A stretch of 64,000 bases of DNA from NCBI RefSeq assembly GCF_015547515.1, contig NZ_JADMVE010000010.1:1-64000 (forward strand), read 5' to 3'. This document shows positions 33,786 through 42,634 of this stretch, piece after piece. Position 1 is the first letter of the stretch. Every line of letters begins with the position of its first letter. Made by a program: the position numbers and the translations under genes. The DNA is from Eubacterium sp. 1001713B170207_170306_E7. GTDB lineage: Bacteria > Bacillota > Clostridia > Eubacteriales > Eubacteriaceae. The notes under the pieces are model-generated. The model ran no database searches. It saw only the letters and a program-made list of their open reading frames with translations, and was not told the origin of the DNA.

Positions 33786-33899
33786 GTTATCAGCTCCTTT
33801 CTGGTTTGGGGGTAAAAAAATAGACGCTCATGTGTAAGCGTCTATCTGGAAAATGATATTGAGTTTTAAGGTTGGGTCAAACAAAATTGATTGAACTTC

Positions 33900-33917
33900 A
33901 TTGCATTTTTTTTGCAT
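33900..33917. repeat. Integrase arm-type sites, right end of element 1
   Basis: ATTGCAT at 33900-33906 and TTGCAT at 33912-33917, matching the pair at 7370-7387. They lie about 100 bases inside the right att core. Confidence 0.6.
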
Positions 33918-34012
33918 TATTTTTCATTTTTATATGGTTTTATAGTTGCTTTTCCTTTCTGAAAATGTCGTAAAATCAACGATTTTTGCTTATATGCTTT
34001 ACTGTCTGTCTG

Positions 34013-34023
34013 GAGTGGGAATA
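34013..34023 (+). repeat. Shared att core between the two elements
   Basis: GAGTGGGAATA. It is the right end of element 1 and the left end of element 2. It equals the attR core at 48639 and differs from the guaA copy at two positions. Confidence 0.8.
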
Positions 34024-34033
34024 ACTATTAATT

Positions 34034-34068
34034 CCTCACAAACCCTTGATATTAGAGGGTTTGTGAGG
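34034..34068. terminator. Strong terminator at the left end of element 2
   Basis: CCTCACAAACCCT pairs perfectly with AGGGTTTGTGAGG across a 9-base loop and is followed by TTTTTC. It would stop transcription entering or leaving the element. Confidence 0.85.
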
Positions 34069-34083
34069 TTTTTCTTTTCCTAC

Positions 34084-34137
34084 TGGCTACAAAATAGCTA
34101 CATTTATATTTTTTGCTTATTCTAAATCTTGGCTACA
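34084..34137. repeat. Integrase arm-type sites, left end of element 2
   Basis: TGGCTACA at 34084-34091 and 34130-34137 with a variant TAGCTACA at 34095-34102, 11 bases from the first. The same octamer pair occurs at the right end (48518-48536). Confidence 0.65.
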
Positions 34138-34154
34138 TACTAAAATATACAGTC

Positions 34155-35222
34155 TTATAAATTATCCAACCTATCTGCTACTTCCGCTTGCTTACTAGGA
34201 TAAAGATGCCTGTATGTATTCAGTGTGGTTTCCACCTTTTCATGCCCCAGCCTGTCAGCGATTAGCAAAGGCGAAAAACCTAACTCAATCAGAAGTGATG
34301 CGTGGCTGTGTCGGCAATCGTGCACCCTTATGCGTTTCACTCCACACTCCGCACAGCCTTTGGTAATTTCCTTTGCCATAAAGCTTTTGGAAACAGGAAA
34401 TATCCTGTCGTTCTTTTTCAGCTCATACATCATGGATAGGTAAGTTTCCAAACACTCTACAAGAAGTTTTGGTATCGTCACCACACGGTTGCTCTTAGGC
34501 GTTTTTGGTGTGGATATAATATCCTTACCGTTCAGCCTTTGAAATGACTTATTTATAGTGATAGTAGCCTTTTCAAAGTCAACATCAGCCTTTGTAAGAG
34601 CTGTCAGTTCGCCGATACGCATACCCGTATAGTACAGCGTCATAAAAGCGGCATAGATTTGGTAGTTATCTTCCTTTGTTTTAATAAAGGTGTCAAACTC
34701 TGCTTTTGTCCAAAACTCCATTTCATCTGCGTGCTTTTTACCCATGCTACCTGCCTTGTGGCAGGGATTTTCTTTCAGCGAGTAAAACTTCACAGCGTAG
34801 TTGAAAATAGCGGTCAGTTGGTTGTTAATGGTCTTTAAATAGGTTTGACTATATGGCTTGCCTTTTTCATCACGATAAGCGGTAAGCCCATTTTGCCATT
34901 TGCGAACATCCGTGGGCGAGATTTGGCTCATCGGCATTTTTGAGAACACAGGGGTAATCTTGGTGTCCACCATAAACTGTTTACCGGACAAAGTAGTTTC
35001 CTTTAATCGGTGTAAAATATCCTAAAAATATAATGCAATGAAATCACCAAACAATATACCCACATCGGCAGTATATTGTAGCTTGATTTGATTTTCCCAT
35101 TCCCAACCTTCTTTTTTGGTTTGGAACCCTCTTTTCTTTTTGTGGATGACGTTCCCTTGCCAGTCCTCTACACGAACTTGGGACATCCATTTTCCTGTTT
35201 TTGCATCTTTGGTTACAGACAT
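34155..35222 (-). pseudogene. int: Element 2 integrase interrupted by one in-frame amber codon
   Basis: Two pieces of one tyrosine recombinase. The N-terminal piece (35222-35025) has the arm-binding domain (DAKTGKWMSQVRVEDWQGNVIHKKKRGF) and ends ALYF. A TAG at 35024-35022 is followed in the same frame by DILHRLKETT and then the catalytic part (34991 downward). The catalytic part keeps Arg in TGMRIGELTALTKADVD, HDCRHSHASLL, and GHEKVETTLNTYRHLYP. No frameshift is involved: restoring one sense codon would repair the gene. Function is lost unless the stop is suppressed. Confidence 0.88.
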
Positions 35223-35328
35223 AAAATCCTCACTTTCTGTACCCCACCGATGCCCTTTATAGTGCTATTTACTATTCATCATCAGATGAATAATCAAAAT
35301 CCATAGGTACACTTACAGTTTTAACAGT

Positions 35329-35859
35329 TTATTTTTCTTCCTGCTCTTTTGCAAGTGTATCTGCTGTAATGGTGTATGCTAAAGTTTGGTCTTTCCAACG
35401 TGTATATGACTGTGATGGATTTTGTAAATCTTCATCTTTTCTGCGTTCTTTCCAATCTTCGAGGAAAAGACACATATCAGCATTTAGATCAAAATTCTTA
35501 TCCTTACCGTCAAACACAATGGAACATTCCCATTTGTCGTGCTTTGGCGGTCTTTTTACTTCAATTCTAAAGCCTAAATCAGCCATTTCCTCTAGCTTGA
35601 ACATGGTTTCAAAAACGTTTAAATAGCCTGTCAGTGGGGTGTCGTCTTGTTGATATCCAAGTAAATAGGTTGCGGTGGTGTCGAGCTTCTTTGCAATATC
35701 ATTAATGTTTGCAAGTGAAATTTCGATGTCACCGTTTTCGTATTTTTGTACGGTACGCAAAGACTTACCCAGAAGAGTGGCTAGTTCTGTCTGATTAAGG
35801 TTCTTTTCTTTACGCAAGGCTCTCAGCCTTGCTCCTATAGATTTATCATAATTTTGCAT
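35329..35859 (-). CDS. XRE-family repressor of element 2, 176 aa
   Basis: HTH_3 domain at residues 8-65 (IGARLRALRKEKNLNQTELATLLGKSLRTVQKYENGDIE) and a C-terminal domain likely for dimerisation (MFKLEEMADLGFRIEVKRPP). ATG at 35859 follows GAGGTG. It is divergent from the excisionase-like gene, the usual place for the repressor of an integrative element. Tyr- and Trp-containing acidic tail of unknown use. Confidence 0.82.
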   Translation of the reverse strand: MQNYDKSIGARLRALRKEKNLNQTELATLLGKSLRTVQKYENGDIEISLANINDIAKKLDTTATYLLGYQQDDTPLTGYLNVFETMFKLEEMADLGFRIEVKRPPKHDKWECSIVFDGKDKNFDLNADMCLFLEDWKERRKDEDLQNPSQSYTRWKDQTLAYTITADTLAKEQEEK

Positions 35860-36070
35860 ATCATTCACCTCGTTCACAGTATAGCACAACACAATATGTA
35901 CTGTTAATGCACAATTTATAAAAATACTATTGATAAACGAATTACAAGTATGTATAAACTAAATATAAACTAAAAGTACATATTTAGTTTAATAATTAAA
36001 AAATACGCAAATTACTGCACTATAGATACTCATAATGCTATATTCACAACAAGATAAGGAGGAAAACGAT
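35860..36070. promoter_or_regulatory. Divergent control region of element 2
   Basis: A very AT-rich 211-base gap between the XRE gene and the excisionase-like gene. TATAAACTAAATATAAACTAAA is a tandem of ATAAACTAA units near 35952-35975, a plausible repressor operator. The divergent promoters probably lie here. Confidence 0.4.
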
Positions 36071-36265
36071 ATGAACACACAGTACATAACAGCAGAGCAA
36101 ATACAAACAGTCCTCGGAGTAGGCAGAACAAAAGCATACGCCATTGTGCGTAAATTAAATACCGAACTTACCGATATGGGCTATATTACTATAGCAGGCA
36201 AATGTCCTTTGGAGTATTTCAAGAAAAAGTATTACGGTTTTGACCCCGAGAGGGTGAGAGCCTAA
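36071..36265 (+). CDS. Small helix-turn-helix protein, excisionase-like, 64 aa
   Basis: Starts MNTQYITAEQIQTVLGVGRT with AAGGAGG upstream of the ATG at 36071. The compact helix-turn-helix (IQTVLGVGRTKAYAIVRKLN) followed by a wing (GYITIAGKCPLEYFKKKYYG) is like ICE excisionases and small DNA-binding proteins. Its stop overlaps the primase start (TAATG). Likely roles are excision or activation of the primase operon; not distinguished here. Confidence 0.65.
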   Translation: MNTQYITAEQIQTVLGVGRTKAYAIVRKLNTELTDMGYITIAGKCPLEYFKKKYYGFDPERVRA

Positions 36266-37662
36266 TGGATAAGGCAAATGTAATTGCTATTTTCGAGCAG
36301 TTACACATTGAAAGCAACAAAAGCTTTCCGCTGCACGATATGGGAATTTCACAACTATTTTATGAGATATTTCAAGGATTGATATGCTATGTTTTAGAGT
36401 CAAAGTGTTGGTATATCTTTGACAGCAAACGGTGGGTAAAGGATGTGCAATAACTAAAAATCATGGAATGTTGTAAAATCTTCACTTATGCTCTAGCCGA
36501 TTATGGAAGCCGGTTGCAGGATGAAAAGATTATCAAGCTTGCAGGTTCTCTTTGTAATATTAAAAGGTGAGAAAATATCATCAAGCATTGCACATCTATC
36601 AACCCCAAAAGCCTTGCAGAGTTTGATGCAGAAAAACTGCTATTTAACTGCCGAAACGGTACTTTAGATTTAAAAAGGAAAAAGTTTACCCCTCATTCTT
36701 CAAAGTATCTCATTACCCACCTATCTAATGTCATTTATGACGAAAACGCAAAATGTAGCAGATGGCTAGAGTTTGTAAGCGAGATTATGCAGGACGATGC
36801 GGAAAGCATACGGTTTTTACAAAAGGCTTTTGGATATGCCCTAACAGGCAACACCAACCTTGAATGCTTCTTTATCTTTTACGGCAGTACCACAAGAAAC
36901 GGTAAATCCACCTGCTGTGAAACCATTTCCCATATTTTTGGAGATTACGCAAACAATGTGCAACCAGAAACCATCGGGCGAAACAACAAAACAGGCTCGT
37001 CTCCTACCCCTGATATAGCGAGACTTAAAGGTGCAAGGCTCGTTATAATGCCTGAACCGGAAAGAGGATTAGAACTCAATGTGTCGCTGATTAAACAGCT
37101 TACAGGCGGAGATAAGTACACAGGACGCTTTCTGCATGAAAACCCTATTGAGTTTACACCGGAGTTTAAAATCATCATCAACACCAATCACAGACCACGC
37201 ATTAACGATGATACCGTATTTTCTAGTGACAGGGTAAAGCTGCTGCCCTTTGAGAGGCATTTCAACCCAGAGGAACAGGAAACAGGCTTAAAGGAACTAT
37301 TTCGTGAAGAAAACAATATGTCGGCAATACTTAACTGGATTATCGAAAGGTACTATCTATTACAAGCTGAGGGGCTAAATCAACCACAGAAAATGACAGA
37401 GGTGGTAAACGAATATCGAGAGGAAAGCGACATTTTTGGAACATTTCTAAATGAAAATTTGTGCCAAGCGGATGGCTACCGACTGGCAATAAGTAAGCTC
37501 TATGAACGATACCGAGAATGGTCTACCGAAAATGGGTATCATGCCTTAAACAGCAAAAACTTTGTGGGCGAACTTAGAAAACGCTACATCATCAAACGCA
37601 ATGGCACAAGGGGAAATGAGGTTTTAGATGTAGATTTACTTCCAAAAGATTTTCCTTGGTAG
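36265..37662 (+). pseudogene. Phage/plasmid primase-helicase (D5 type) with two in-frame stops
   Basis: A continuous frame of 466 codons, broken by TAA at 36451 (after RWVKDVQ) and TGA near 36568 (after SLCNIKR). The text between and after still reads as one protein: LKIMECCKIFTYALADYGS, SLAEFDAEKLLFNCRNGTLDLK, then the D5/SF3 helicase with Walker A FYGSTTRNGKSTCCE and the RLVIMPEPERGLELN box. Because all three parts share a frame, the damage is point nonsense mutation. It would have replicated the excised element. The longest piece (36787-37662) could still make a helicase fragment. Confidence 0.87.
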
Positions 37663-37786
37663 TGTACCTAGTGCATACACCTTTTGCTTAAATCAAAAAC
37701 GGTTTCCTATAAGGGTAAAATATTTGTGCTGTCACGCACCTCACTGAAAACACTTATATTTTGATAAAGATAGGATTGGATAAGAT

Positions 37787-38020
37787 ATGAAAAGCGTACA
37801 AATACCGGAAGAACTTTTTGTTCAGCTCATAAAATATCATCTTTGCGAGGATGATTTATGGGAAGAAGAAATCAAAACAGGTTTAGAGCGAAAAATGGAA
37901 AACATCATCAACCGCATTACCTACACAGATTACAAAACAGCCCCTACCGAGGAAGAACGAGAAAATGCAAGGCAGAAATATTTAGACCGCAAGGGGTATC
38001 GGGAAAGCTTTAGGTGGTGA
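37787..38020 (+). CDS. Small acidic element protein, 77 aa
   Basis: MKSVQIPEELFVQLIKYHLCEDDLWEEEI and a C-terminal YLDRKGYRESFRW. Proteins of this pattern occur next to MobC in small mobilisable elements of Firmicutes, where they are sometimes labelled complexin-like; the function is unknown. An AGGATTGGATAAG stretch precedes the ATG, a weak ribosome site. Confidence 0.55.
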   Translation: MKSVQIPEELFVQLIKYHLCEDDLWEEEIKTGLERKMENIINRITYTDYKTAPTEEERENARQKYLDRKGYRESFRW

Positions 38021-38048
38021 TTTTCCTTAATTGCAGTGACAAGGGCGT

Positions 38049-38060
38049 GCAACGCTCCTG
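38049..38060. repeat. Inverted repeat flanking the mob genes of element 2, left arm
   Basis: GCAACGCTCCTG. Its exact reverse complement CAGGAGCGTTGC is at 39839-39850, just beyond the relaxase pseudogene. The layout parallels the larger inverted repeat of element 1. Confidence 0.5.
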
Positions 38061-38086
38061 TTATTTGCCGACAGAAAGGAGACTAT

Positions 38087-38425
38087 ATGGCAGAACAACG
38101 AAACAAGGGAATATACATTAAATTTACGCAGCATGAACTAAAGCTATTAAAGCAAAAGATGAATAATGCCAACATTAAAAACCGCAGCGGATTTATTCGC
38201 AAAATGGCGATTGACGGCTATGTAATACAGCTTGATATAAAAGAGCTAAAAGAAATATCAAGGCTACTTGGTATCACTGCCAACAATGTTAATCAGCTTG
38301 CAAAGATGGCGAATAGCACAGGTAATGTTTATGTACAGGATATTGAGGGGTTAGATAGCAATTTAAAGGGAATCAGAGTGCTATTTGGCGAAATACTCAC
38401 GCAATTATCGGGGATTAGTGGGTAA
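38087..38425 (+). CDS. mobC: MobC-like relaxosome protein of element 2, 112 aa
   Basis: MobC signature SGFIRKMAIDGYVIQLDI followed by ITANNVNQLAKMANSTGNVYVQDI, closely parallel to the MobC of element 1 (GAYLRKMAVDGYIIQVDY). ATG at 38087 follows AAAGGAG. The frame is intact although the relaxase downstream is broken. The gene ends 4 bases before the relaxase ATG. Confidence 0.82.
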   Translation: MAEQRNKGIYIKFTQHELKLLKQKMNNANIKNRSGFIRKMAIDGYVIQLDIKELKEISRLLGITANNVNQLAKMANSTGNVYVQDIEGLDSNLKGIRVLFGEILTQLSGISG

Positions 38426-38429
38426 AAAT

Positions 38430-39812
38430 ATGGCAACTACAAGATTAATGCCACTGCACACAGGCAAGGGCAAAACCATAGTATCGGCACTTGGTAGAAG
38501 TATCGACTATGTAGAAAATCCAAATAAGACCGATGATGGCGAGCTTATATCTTCCTACGCTTGCGATCCGCTTATTGCAGAGCAAGAGTAAAAGCCAATA
38601 TACAAGCATTACAGGCAGAACACAAGGCGATAAAGACGTAATTGCCTATCATCTAAGGCAAAGCTTTAAACCAAATGAAATTGCCCCACAGACAGCAAAT
38701 AAAAACGGCTATGACCTTGCCATGTCATTAACCAAAGGGAAGCACGCTTTTATCGTTTGTACCCATATTGATAAACAACATATTCACTCGCATATTATCT
38801 TTAATTCCACTGACTTGGATTGTAACAAAAAGTTTCGCAACTTTTGGGGTAGCAGCTTTGCAATAAGAAAAATATCCGACAAGCTGTGTCTTGAAAACGG
38901 ACTGTCTATTATTGAAAATCCTAAGTCGTCTAAAGGGCATTATGGGGATTGGCTAGGCGACAGGAAACCCCTTACCTATTCGGATAAAATGCGTCAAGTA
39001 ATAGATGATGCGTTGTCACAAAAGCCCATAGATTTTAATAGCTTTCTTTTTGAAATGCAAAGTGCAGGTTATGAGATTAAAACAGGAAAACATCTTGCTT
39101 TTAAAGGTAAAGAGCAAAAGAAGTTTATCCGTTTAAAATTTCTTGGTAATGGGTATTCAGAAGATGAAATTAAAGCGGTTATCAGTGTGAAATCAGCACA
39201 TAAATCAAAACCACAAAGGCAAGAAAAAGCAGTCGATATGTTTGTGGATATTCAGGCAAAATTGCAACAAGGTAAGGGAGCAGGATATGATCAGTGGGCT
39301 AAGGTTTTCAACCTAAAACAGATGGCACAAAGCATAAATTATTTAAAAGAAAATAACCTTTTGGATTATGAAAAGCTGTCTGTCAAAGCTGATGAAATTA
39401 CAAGTGAATTTGATATAGTATCGGCAGAAATTAAGACAACGGAAAAGCAGCTTAGTGAAATAAAAGAGCTGAAAAATAATATCATCAACTACATGAAAAC
39501 CAAAGATACCTATGCTGAATATAAACAGTCCGGTCATTCAAAAAAGGTGTATGCAAAATATGAGGGTGAACTGATTTTACATAAAGCTGCAAAGGCACAT
39601 TTTGATAAATTGAAACTGCAAAAGCTACCGTCAATCAAGTCACTTCAAACACAGGAACAACTGCTATTCATCGATAAAAGCCATGCTTATACTATGTATA
39701 AAAAAGCAAAAAAGATATGCAGGAAATCGTAACCATAAAGGCAAATGTTGAGTCGATTTTAAACATTAAACCACCTAAAAGAGCACAAGAAAAAACACAG
39801 GAAGCAAGGTAA
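38430..39812 (+). pseudogene. mobA: MobA-like relaxase with two frameshifts
   Basis: The first part (38430-38591, MATTRLMPLHTGKGKTIVSA) ends at TAA after LIAEQE. The protein continues in another frame from about 38587 (SKSQYTSITGRTQGDKDVIAYHLRQS) with the three-His motif HIDKQHIHSHII intact. A second shift occurs in a run of six A near 39708-39713: one more A would extend KKAK into KDMQEIVTIKANVESILN and an end at 39812 instead of 39732. The catalytic N terminus is thus separated from the metal site, so nicking activity should be lost. Confidence 0.85.
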
Positions 39813-39827
39813 CTTCCTGTGTTTTTT
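39795..39827 (+). terminator. Intrinsic terminator after the relaxase pseudogene
   Basis: ACACAGGAAG pairs with CTTCCTGTGT, followed by five more T. The stem overlaps the original relaxase stop codon. Confidence 0.85.
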
Positions 39828-39838
39828 ATAAGCTCCGG

Positions 39839-39907
39839 CAGGAGCGTTGCCACATCATTTATGATGTGATTTTACTAGGGTTTTGGAGAAATCCCAACAA
39901 GCAAAAT
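39839..39907. repeat. Right inverted-repeat arm and oriT-like remnant of element 2
   Basis: CAGGAGCGTTGC (39839-39850) is the right arm of the mob-flanking repeat. CACATCAT/ATGATGTG (39851-39868) is a perfect hairpin. Read leftward, 39907-39878 gives ATTTTGCTTGTTGGGA then CCAAAACCC, closely like the TTGCTTGTTGGGAAGTG end of the element 1 oriT-like repeats. Confidence 0.5.
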
Positions 39908-40104
39908 GGCAGAAGGTATATACCGCTGCATTGCTTGCCAAGGATGTGAGAATTCGTGTAGTTAATGTATAAACCAGCCTATTATTGCTGGAGTACCTTT
40001 GCTTATTTAGTGTTTGAATTTTTTATTTTTGTTAAAGTAGAAAAGCGTTTATAGACAACGCTATATAGCTTGTGCTATACTGTGTATTAGTGAGGTGTAT
40101 CTAT

Positions 40105-40311
40105 ATGAAAATAAACGAAGTGATTAAGGAAATTAGAACGGCTCTCGGTTTATCACAGGTAGCTTTTGCCGAAAAACTTCATGTCAGTTTTTCTACGGTC
40201 AATAGATGGGAAAATGGCAGAGCTGTGCCAAATAGATTGGCTACAATAACGATTATTAGCTTAGCTAAAGAAAATGATGTAGATAAAACTCTAATTGATT
40301 TTTTATCTTGA
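40105..40311 (+). CDS. XRE-family regulator ahead of the type I RM operon, 68 aa
   Basis: Single-domain HTH_3 protein (VIKEIRTALGLSQVAFAEKLHVSFSTVNRWENGRAVP). ATG at 40105 follows GAGGTG. It is 26 bases upstream of hsdR in the same direction. It fits a control protein that times restriction against modification, and it pairs naturally with the ImmA-like peptidase at the other end of the operon; both points are inference. Confidence 0.8.
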   Translation: MKINEVIKEIRTALGLSQVAFAEKLHVSFSTVNRWENGRAVPNRLATITIISLAKENDVDKTLIDFLS

Positions 40312-40337
40312 AAATTTCATAGAAGGGAGGATGCGGC

Positions 40338-42623
40338 ATGCCAAAATTAACTGAAGAAGATATAAAGAATAGATTTATTACACCTTCTATTGAGCAATCC
40401 GGTTGGGAAAAGAAACAAATGTGGATGGAATACTTTTTCACTGATGGAAAAGTAATAATTAAAGGTAAAAAGGCAAAAAGAGGTACTCGCAAAAAAGCGG
40501 ATTATCTTTTATACCATCATAATAACTTCCCCATTGCTATAGTAGAAGCAAAAGATGGCGAACATAGTATTGAAGATGGCATTCAGCAAGCCATTGATTA
40601 TGCAAGGATTTTAGATATTCCCTTTGCTTATTCAACAAATGGAGAGGGTTTCTGTGAGCATAATATGCTTACAGGGGAAGAAATGACTTTGCCATTAGAT
40701 GAATTTCCCACACAAGAAGAACTTTGGGATAGATATATAACATTTAAATCTATCGATAAAGATGTGCAAGCTATTATAAAGCAACCTTACTATTATGCTG
40801 ATAATAGCAAGTCTCCTCGTTATTATCAAAGAATTGCTGTTAATAGAACTGTCGAAACAGTTGCAAATAATCAAAAGCGAATTATGCTTGTAATGGCAAC
40901 AGGAACAGGTAAGACTTTTACCGCTTTTCAAATTGTACATAGACTATATACAGCCAAAAAAGTGAAAAAGGTTTTATACTTAGCTGACAGAAATATTTTA
41001 ATTGACCAAACCATTTTAAATGACTTTGCACCATTTGCCAATAAAAACATTATTACTAAAGTAACCAATAAGACCTTAGATAGTGCCTATGACATTTTCA
41101 TGTCTTTGTATCATCAGCTGAGTGGCGATGAAGATGAAGAAGCTTACTTGCAATTTTCACCTGATTTCTTTGACCTTGTGATTATAGATGAGTGCCATAG
41201 AGGTAGCGCAAAGGACAACAGCAGATGGCGAAAAATATTAGACTATTTTAGCGGAGCAATCCATATTGGTATGACAGCAACTCCAAAAGAAGAAGGCGAT
41301 GTACACAATAGCAACTATTTTGGAGAAGCCATCTATACTTACTCGCTTAAAGAGGGCATTGATGATGGCTTCTTAGCCCCTTATCGTGTTTTAAGAGTTG
41401 GTATTGATAAAGATTTAGAAGGATATGAACCGGAAGATGGCAAGACTGATATTTACGGGCAAGAAATTGAACATCGTGTTTATACCTCCAAGGATTTTGA
41501 CAGAAAACTTATCATTGATGACCGTACCAAAGCTGTTGCCAAACGCATTACCGAATATTTGAAGCAAACAGATAGATATAACAAAACCATTGTATTTTGT
41601 GTTGATGAAGACCACGCAGGAAGAATGCGTCAAGCTTTAGTAAATGAAAACACAGACCTTTGTGCTGTTGATGATAGGTATGTAATGAGAATTACAGGCA
41701 GCGATGAACTTGGAAAAAAACAGCTTGAAAACTTTATAGATAACAATTCAAAATACCCTACCATTGTCACAACAGCGGAACTTATGTCTACAGGTGTTGA
41801 CTGCAAAATGTGTAAGGTTATTGTATTGGACAGTGTTATTGGCTCTATGACCAAATTCAAACAAATTATTGGTCGTGGGACAAGGCTTGTATGGGATAGA
41901 GATAAACGATATTTCACGATTTTGGACTTTAGAAAAGCTACAATGAAATTTTCAGACCCTGAATTTGATGGACCTGCATCTTCCGTATACGATGTAGAAG
42001 ACGATAAACCTTTGCCAAAGGAACAAGACATTCTCGAAGAAGATGATGATGACTTTGAAGAGGAAGAAACACATAAGAAATATCGTGTAGATGATGTAAT
42101 TGCAAAAATCATCAGTGAAGTTGAACTTCTTTATAGTGTAAACGGTAAGTTGATTGTAAATCATAAAGATGCATTTAAGAAAATTATTTTAGACAAATAT
42201 CCATCTGAAAGTGAATTTCACCACGCGTGGGTACAAGAAGATAAATTGGCAATTAACAACTATTTTGAAGAACGAGGAATTGATTTTACCAAGTTCTATG
42301 AAAGTGTAGGACAAGACGTTGACCTGTACGATATTATTTTAATGGTGGCTTATGGAAAAGATGCAAAACTTAAAAGCGAACGGGCTGAAAATGTAAAAAA
42401 TAGCAGTTATTTTCAAAGTTTGGATAAAGTTAAACAGTCCATAATGGAAGAATTACTTAGTATCTACATTAAAAACGATGTCTTTGCAATCGAGAGAAAC
42501 GATGTTTTAAAGCTCTCAAATTTCAATCAATTTGGTGGAATTGTTAAAACTGTTCGCTTGTTTGGTGGAAAAGAAAAATATAATGAAGTTCTGAAAGCGA
42601 TTGTAAAGGAGCTTTATAAATAG
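40338..42623 (+). CDS. hsdR: Type I restriction enzyme R subunit, 761 aa
   Basis: Translocating endonuclease subunit. The N-terminal nuclease domain has the PD-(D/E)xK elements (RKKADYLLYHHNNFPIAIVEAKDG). The SF2 helicase has Walker A in MATGTGKTFTAFQIVHRLY near residue 195, DECHRGSAKD, and the later GRGTRLVW motif. An acidic segment (EEDDDDFEEEETH) precedes a C-terminal domain of the EcoEI type. A GGGAGG site precedes the ATG. The frame is intact. Confidence 0.94.
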   Translation: MPKLTEEDIKNRFITPSIEQSGWEKKQMWMEYFFTDGKVIIKGKKAKRGTRKKADYLLYHHNNFPIAIVEAKDGEHSIEDGIQQAIDYARILDIPFAYSTNGEGFCEHNMLTGEEMTLPLDEFPTQEELWDRYITFKSIDKDVQAIIKQPYYYADNSKSPRYYQRIAVNRTVETVANNQKRIMLVMATGTGKTFTAFQIVHRLYTAKKVKKVLYLADRNILIDQTILNDFAPFANKNIITKVTNKTLDSAYDIFMSLYHQLSGDEDEEAYLQFSPDFFDLVIIDECHRGSAKDNSRWRKILDYFSGAIHIGMTATPKEEGDVHNSNYFGEAIYTYSLKEGIDDGFLAPYRVLRVGIDKDLEGYEPEDGKTDIYGQEIEHRVYTSKDFDRKLIIDDRTKAVAKRITEYLKQTDRYNKTIVFCVDEDHAGRMRQALVNENTDLCAVDDRYVMRITGSDELGKKQLENFIDNNSKYPTIVTTAELMSTGVDCKMCKVIVLDSVIGSMTKFKQIIGRGTRLVWDRDKRYFTILDFRKATMKFSDPEFDGPASSVYDVEDDKPLPKEQDILEEDDDDFEEEETHKKYRVDDVIAKIISEVELLYSVNGKLIVNHKDAFKKIILDKYPSESEFHHAWVQEDKLAINNYFEERGIDFTKFYESVGQDVDLYDIILMVAYGKDAKLKSERAENVKNSSYFQSLDKVKQSIMEELLSIYIKNDVFAIERNDVLKLSNFNQFGGIVKTVRLFGGKEKYNEVLKAIVKELYK

Positions 42624-42634
42624 GAGGATATCCC

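Larger units (their letters stand above)
7300..34023. mobile_element. Element 1: Tn916/Tn1549-superfamily conjugative element in the 3' end of guaA
   Basis: About 26.7 kb bounded by att cores at 7300 and 34013. It carries an integrase beside the left end, regulators, a relaxase module, a metabolic cargo slot and a long leftward conjugation operon from 33785 down to 15949. Every mobility and transfer gene reads through without a stop, so the element may still be able to move. The gene order (relaxase, cargo, LtrC-like, TopB, DUF4366, DUF4315, NlpC/P60, VirB4, PrgI, TrbL, Maff2-like, VirD4, PcfB, initiator) is that of Tn1549-like elements of gut Firmicutes, from general knowledge of the family. 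Confidence 0.88.
33786..34154. other. Junction region between elements 1 and 2
   Basis: This 369-base gap holds no gene. In order it contains the likely promoter of the element 1 transfer operon, the right arm-site pair of element 1 (33900-33917), the shared att core (34013-34023), a strong terminator (34034-34068) and the left arm sites of element 2 (34084-34137). An inverted repeat AGACGCT/AGCGTCT lies near 33822-33844. Confidence 0.75.

Noticed and set aside
7300-34023. Antibiotic resistance cargo in the Tn916/Tn1549-like element
   Set aside because: I looked for tet, erm, van and aminoglycoside genes. The only cargo is acyl-CoA dehydrogenase and LysR, and the winged-helix protein has no kinase partner, so it is not a VanRS system.
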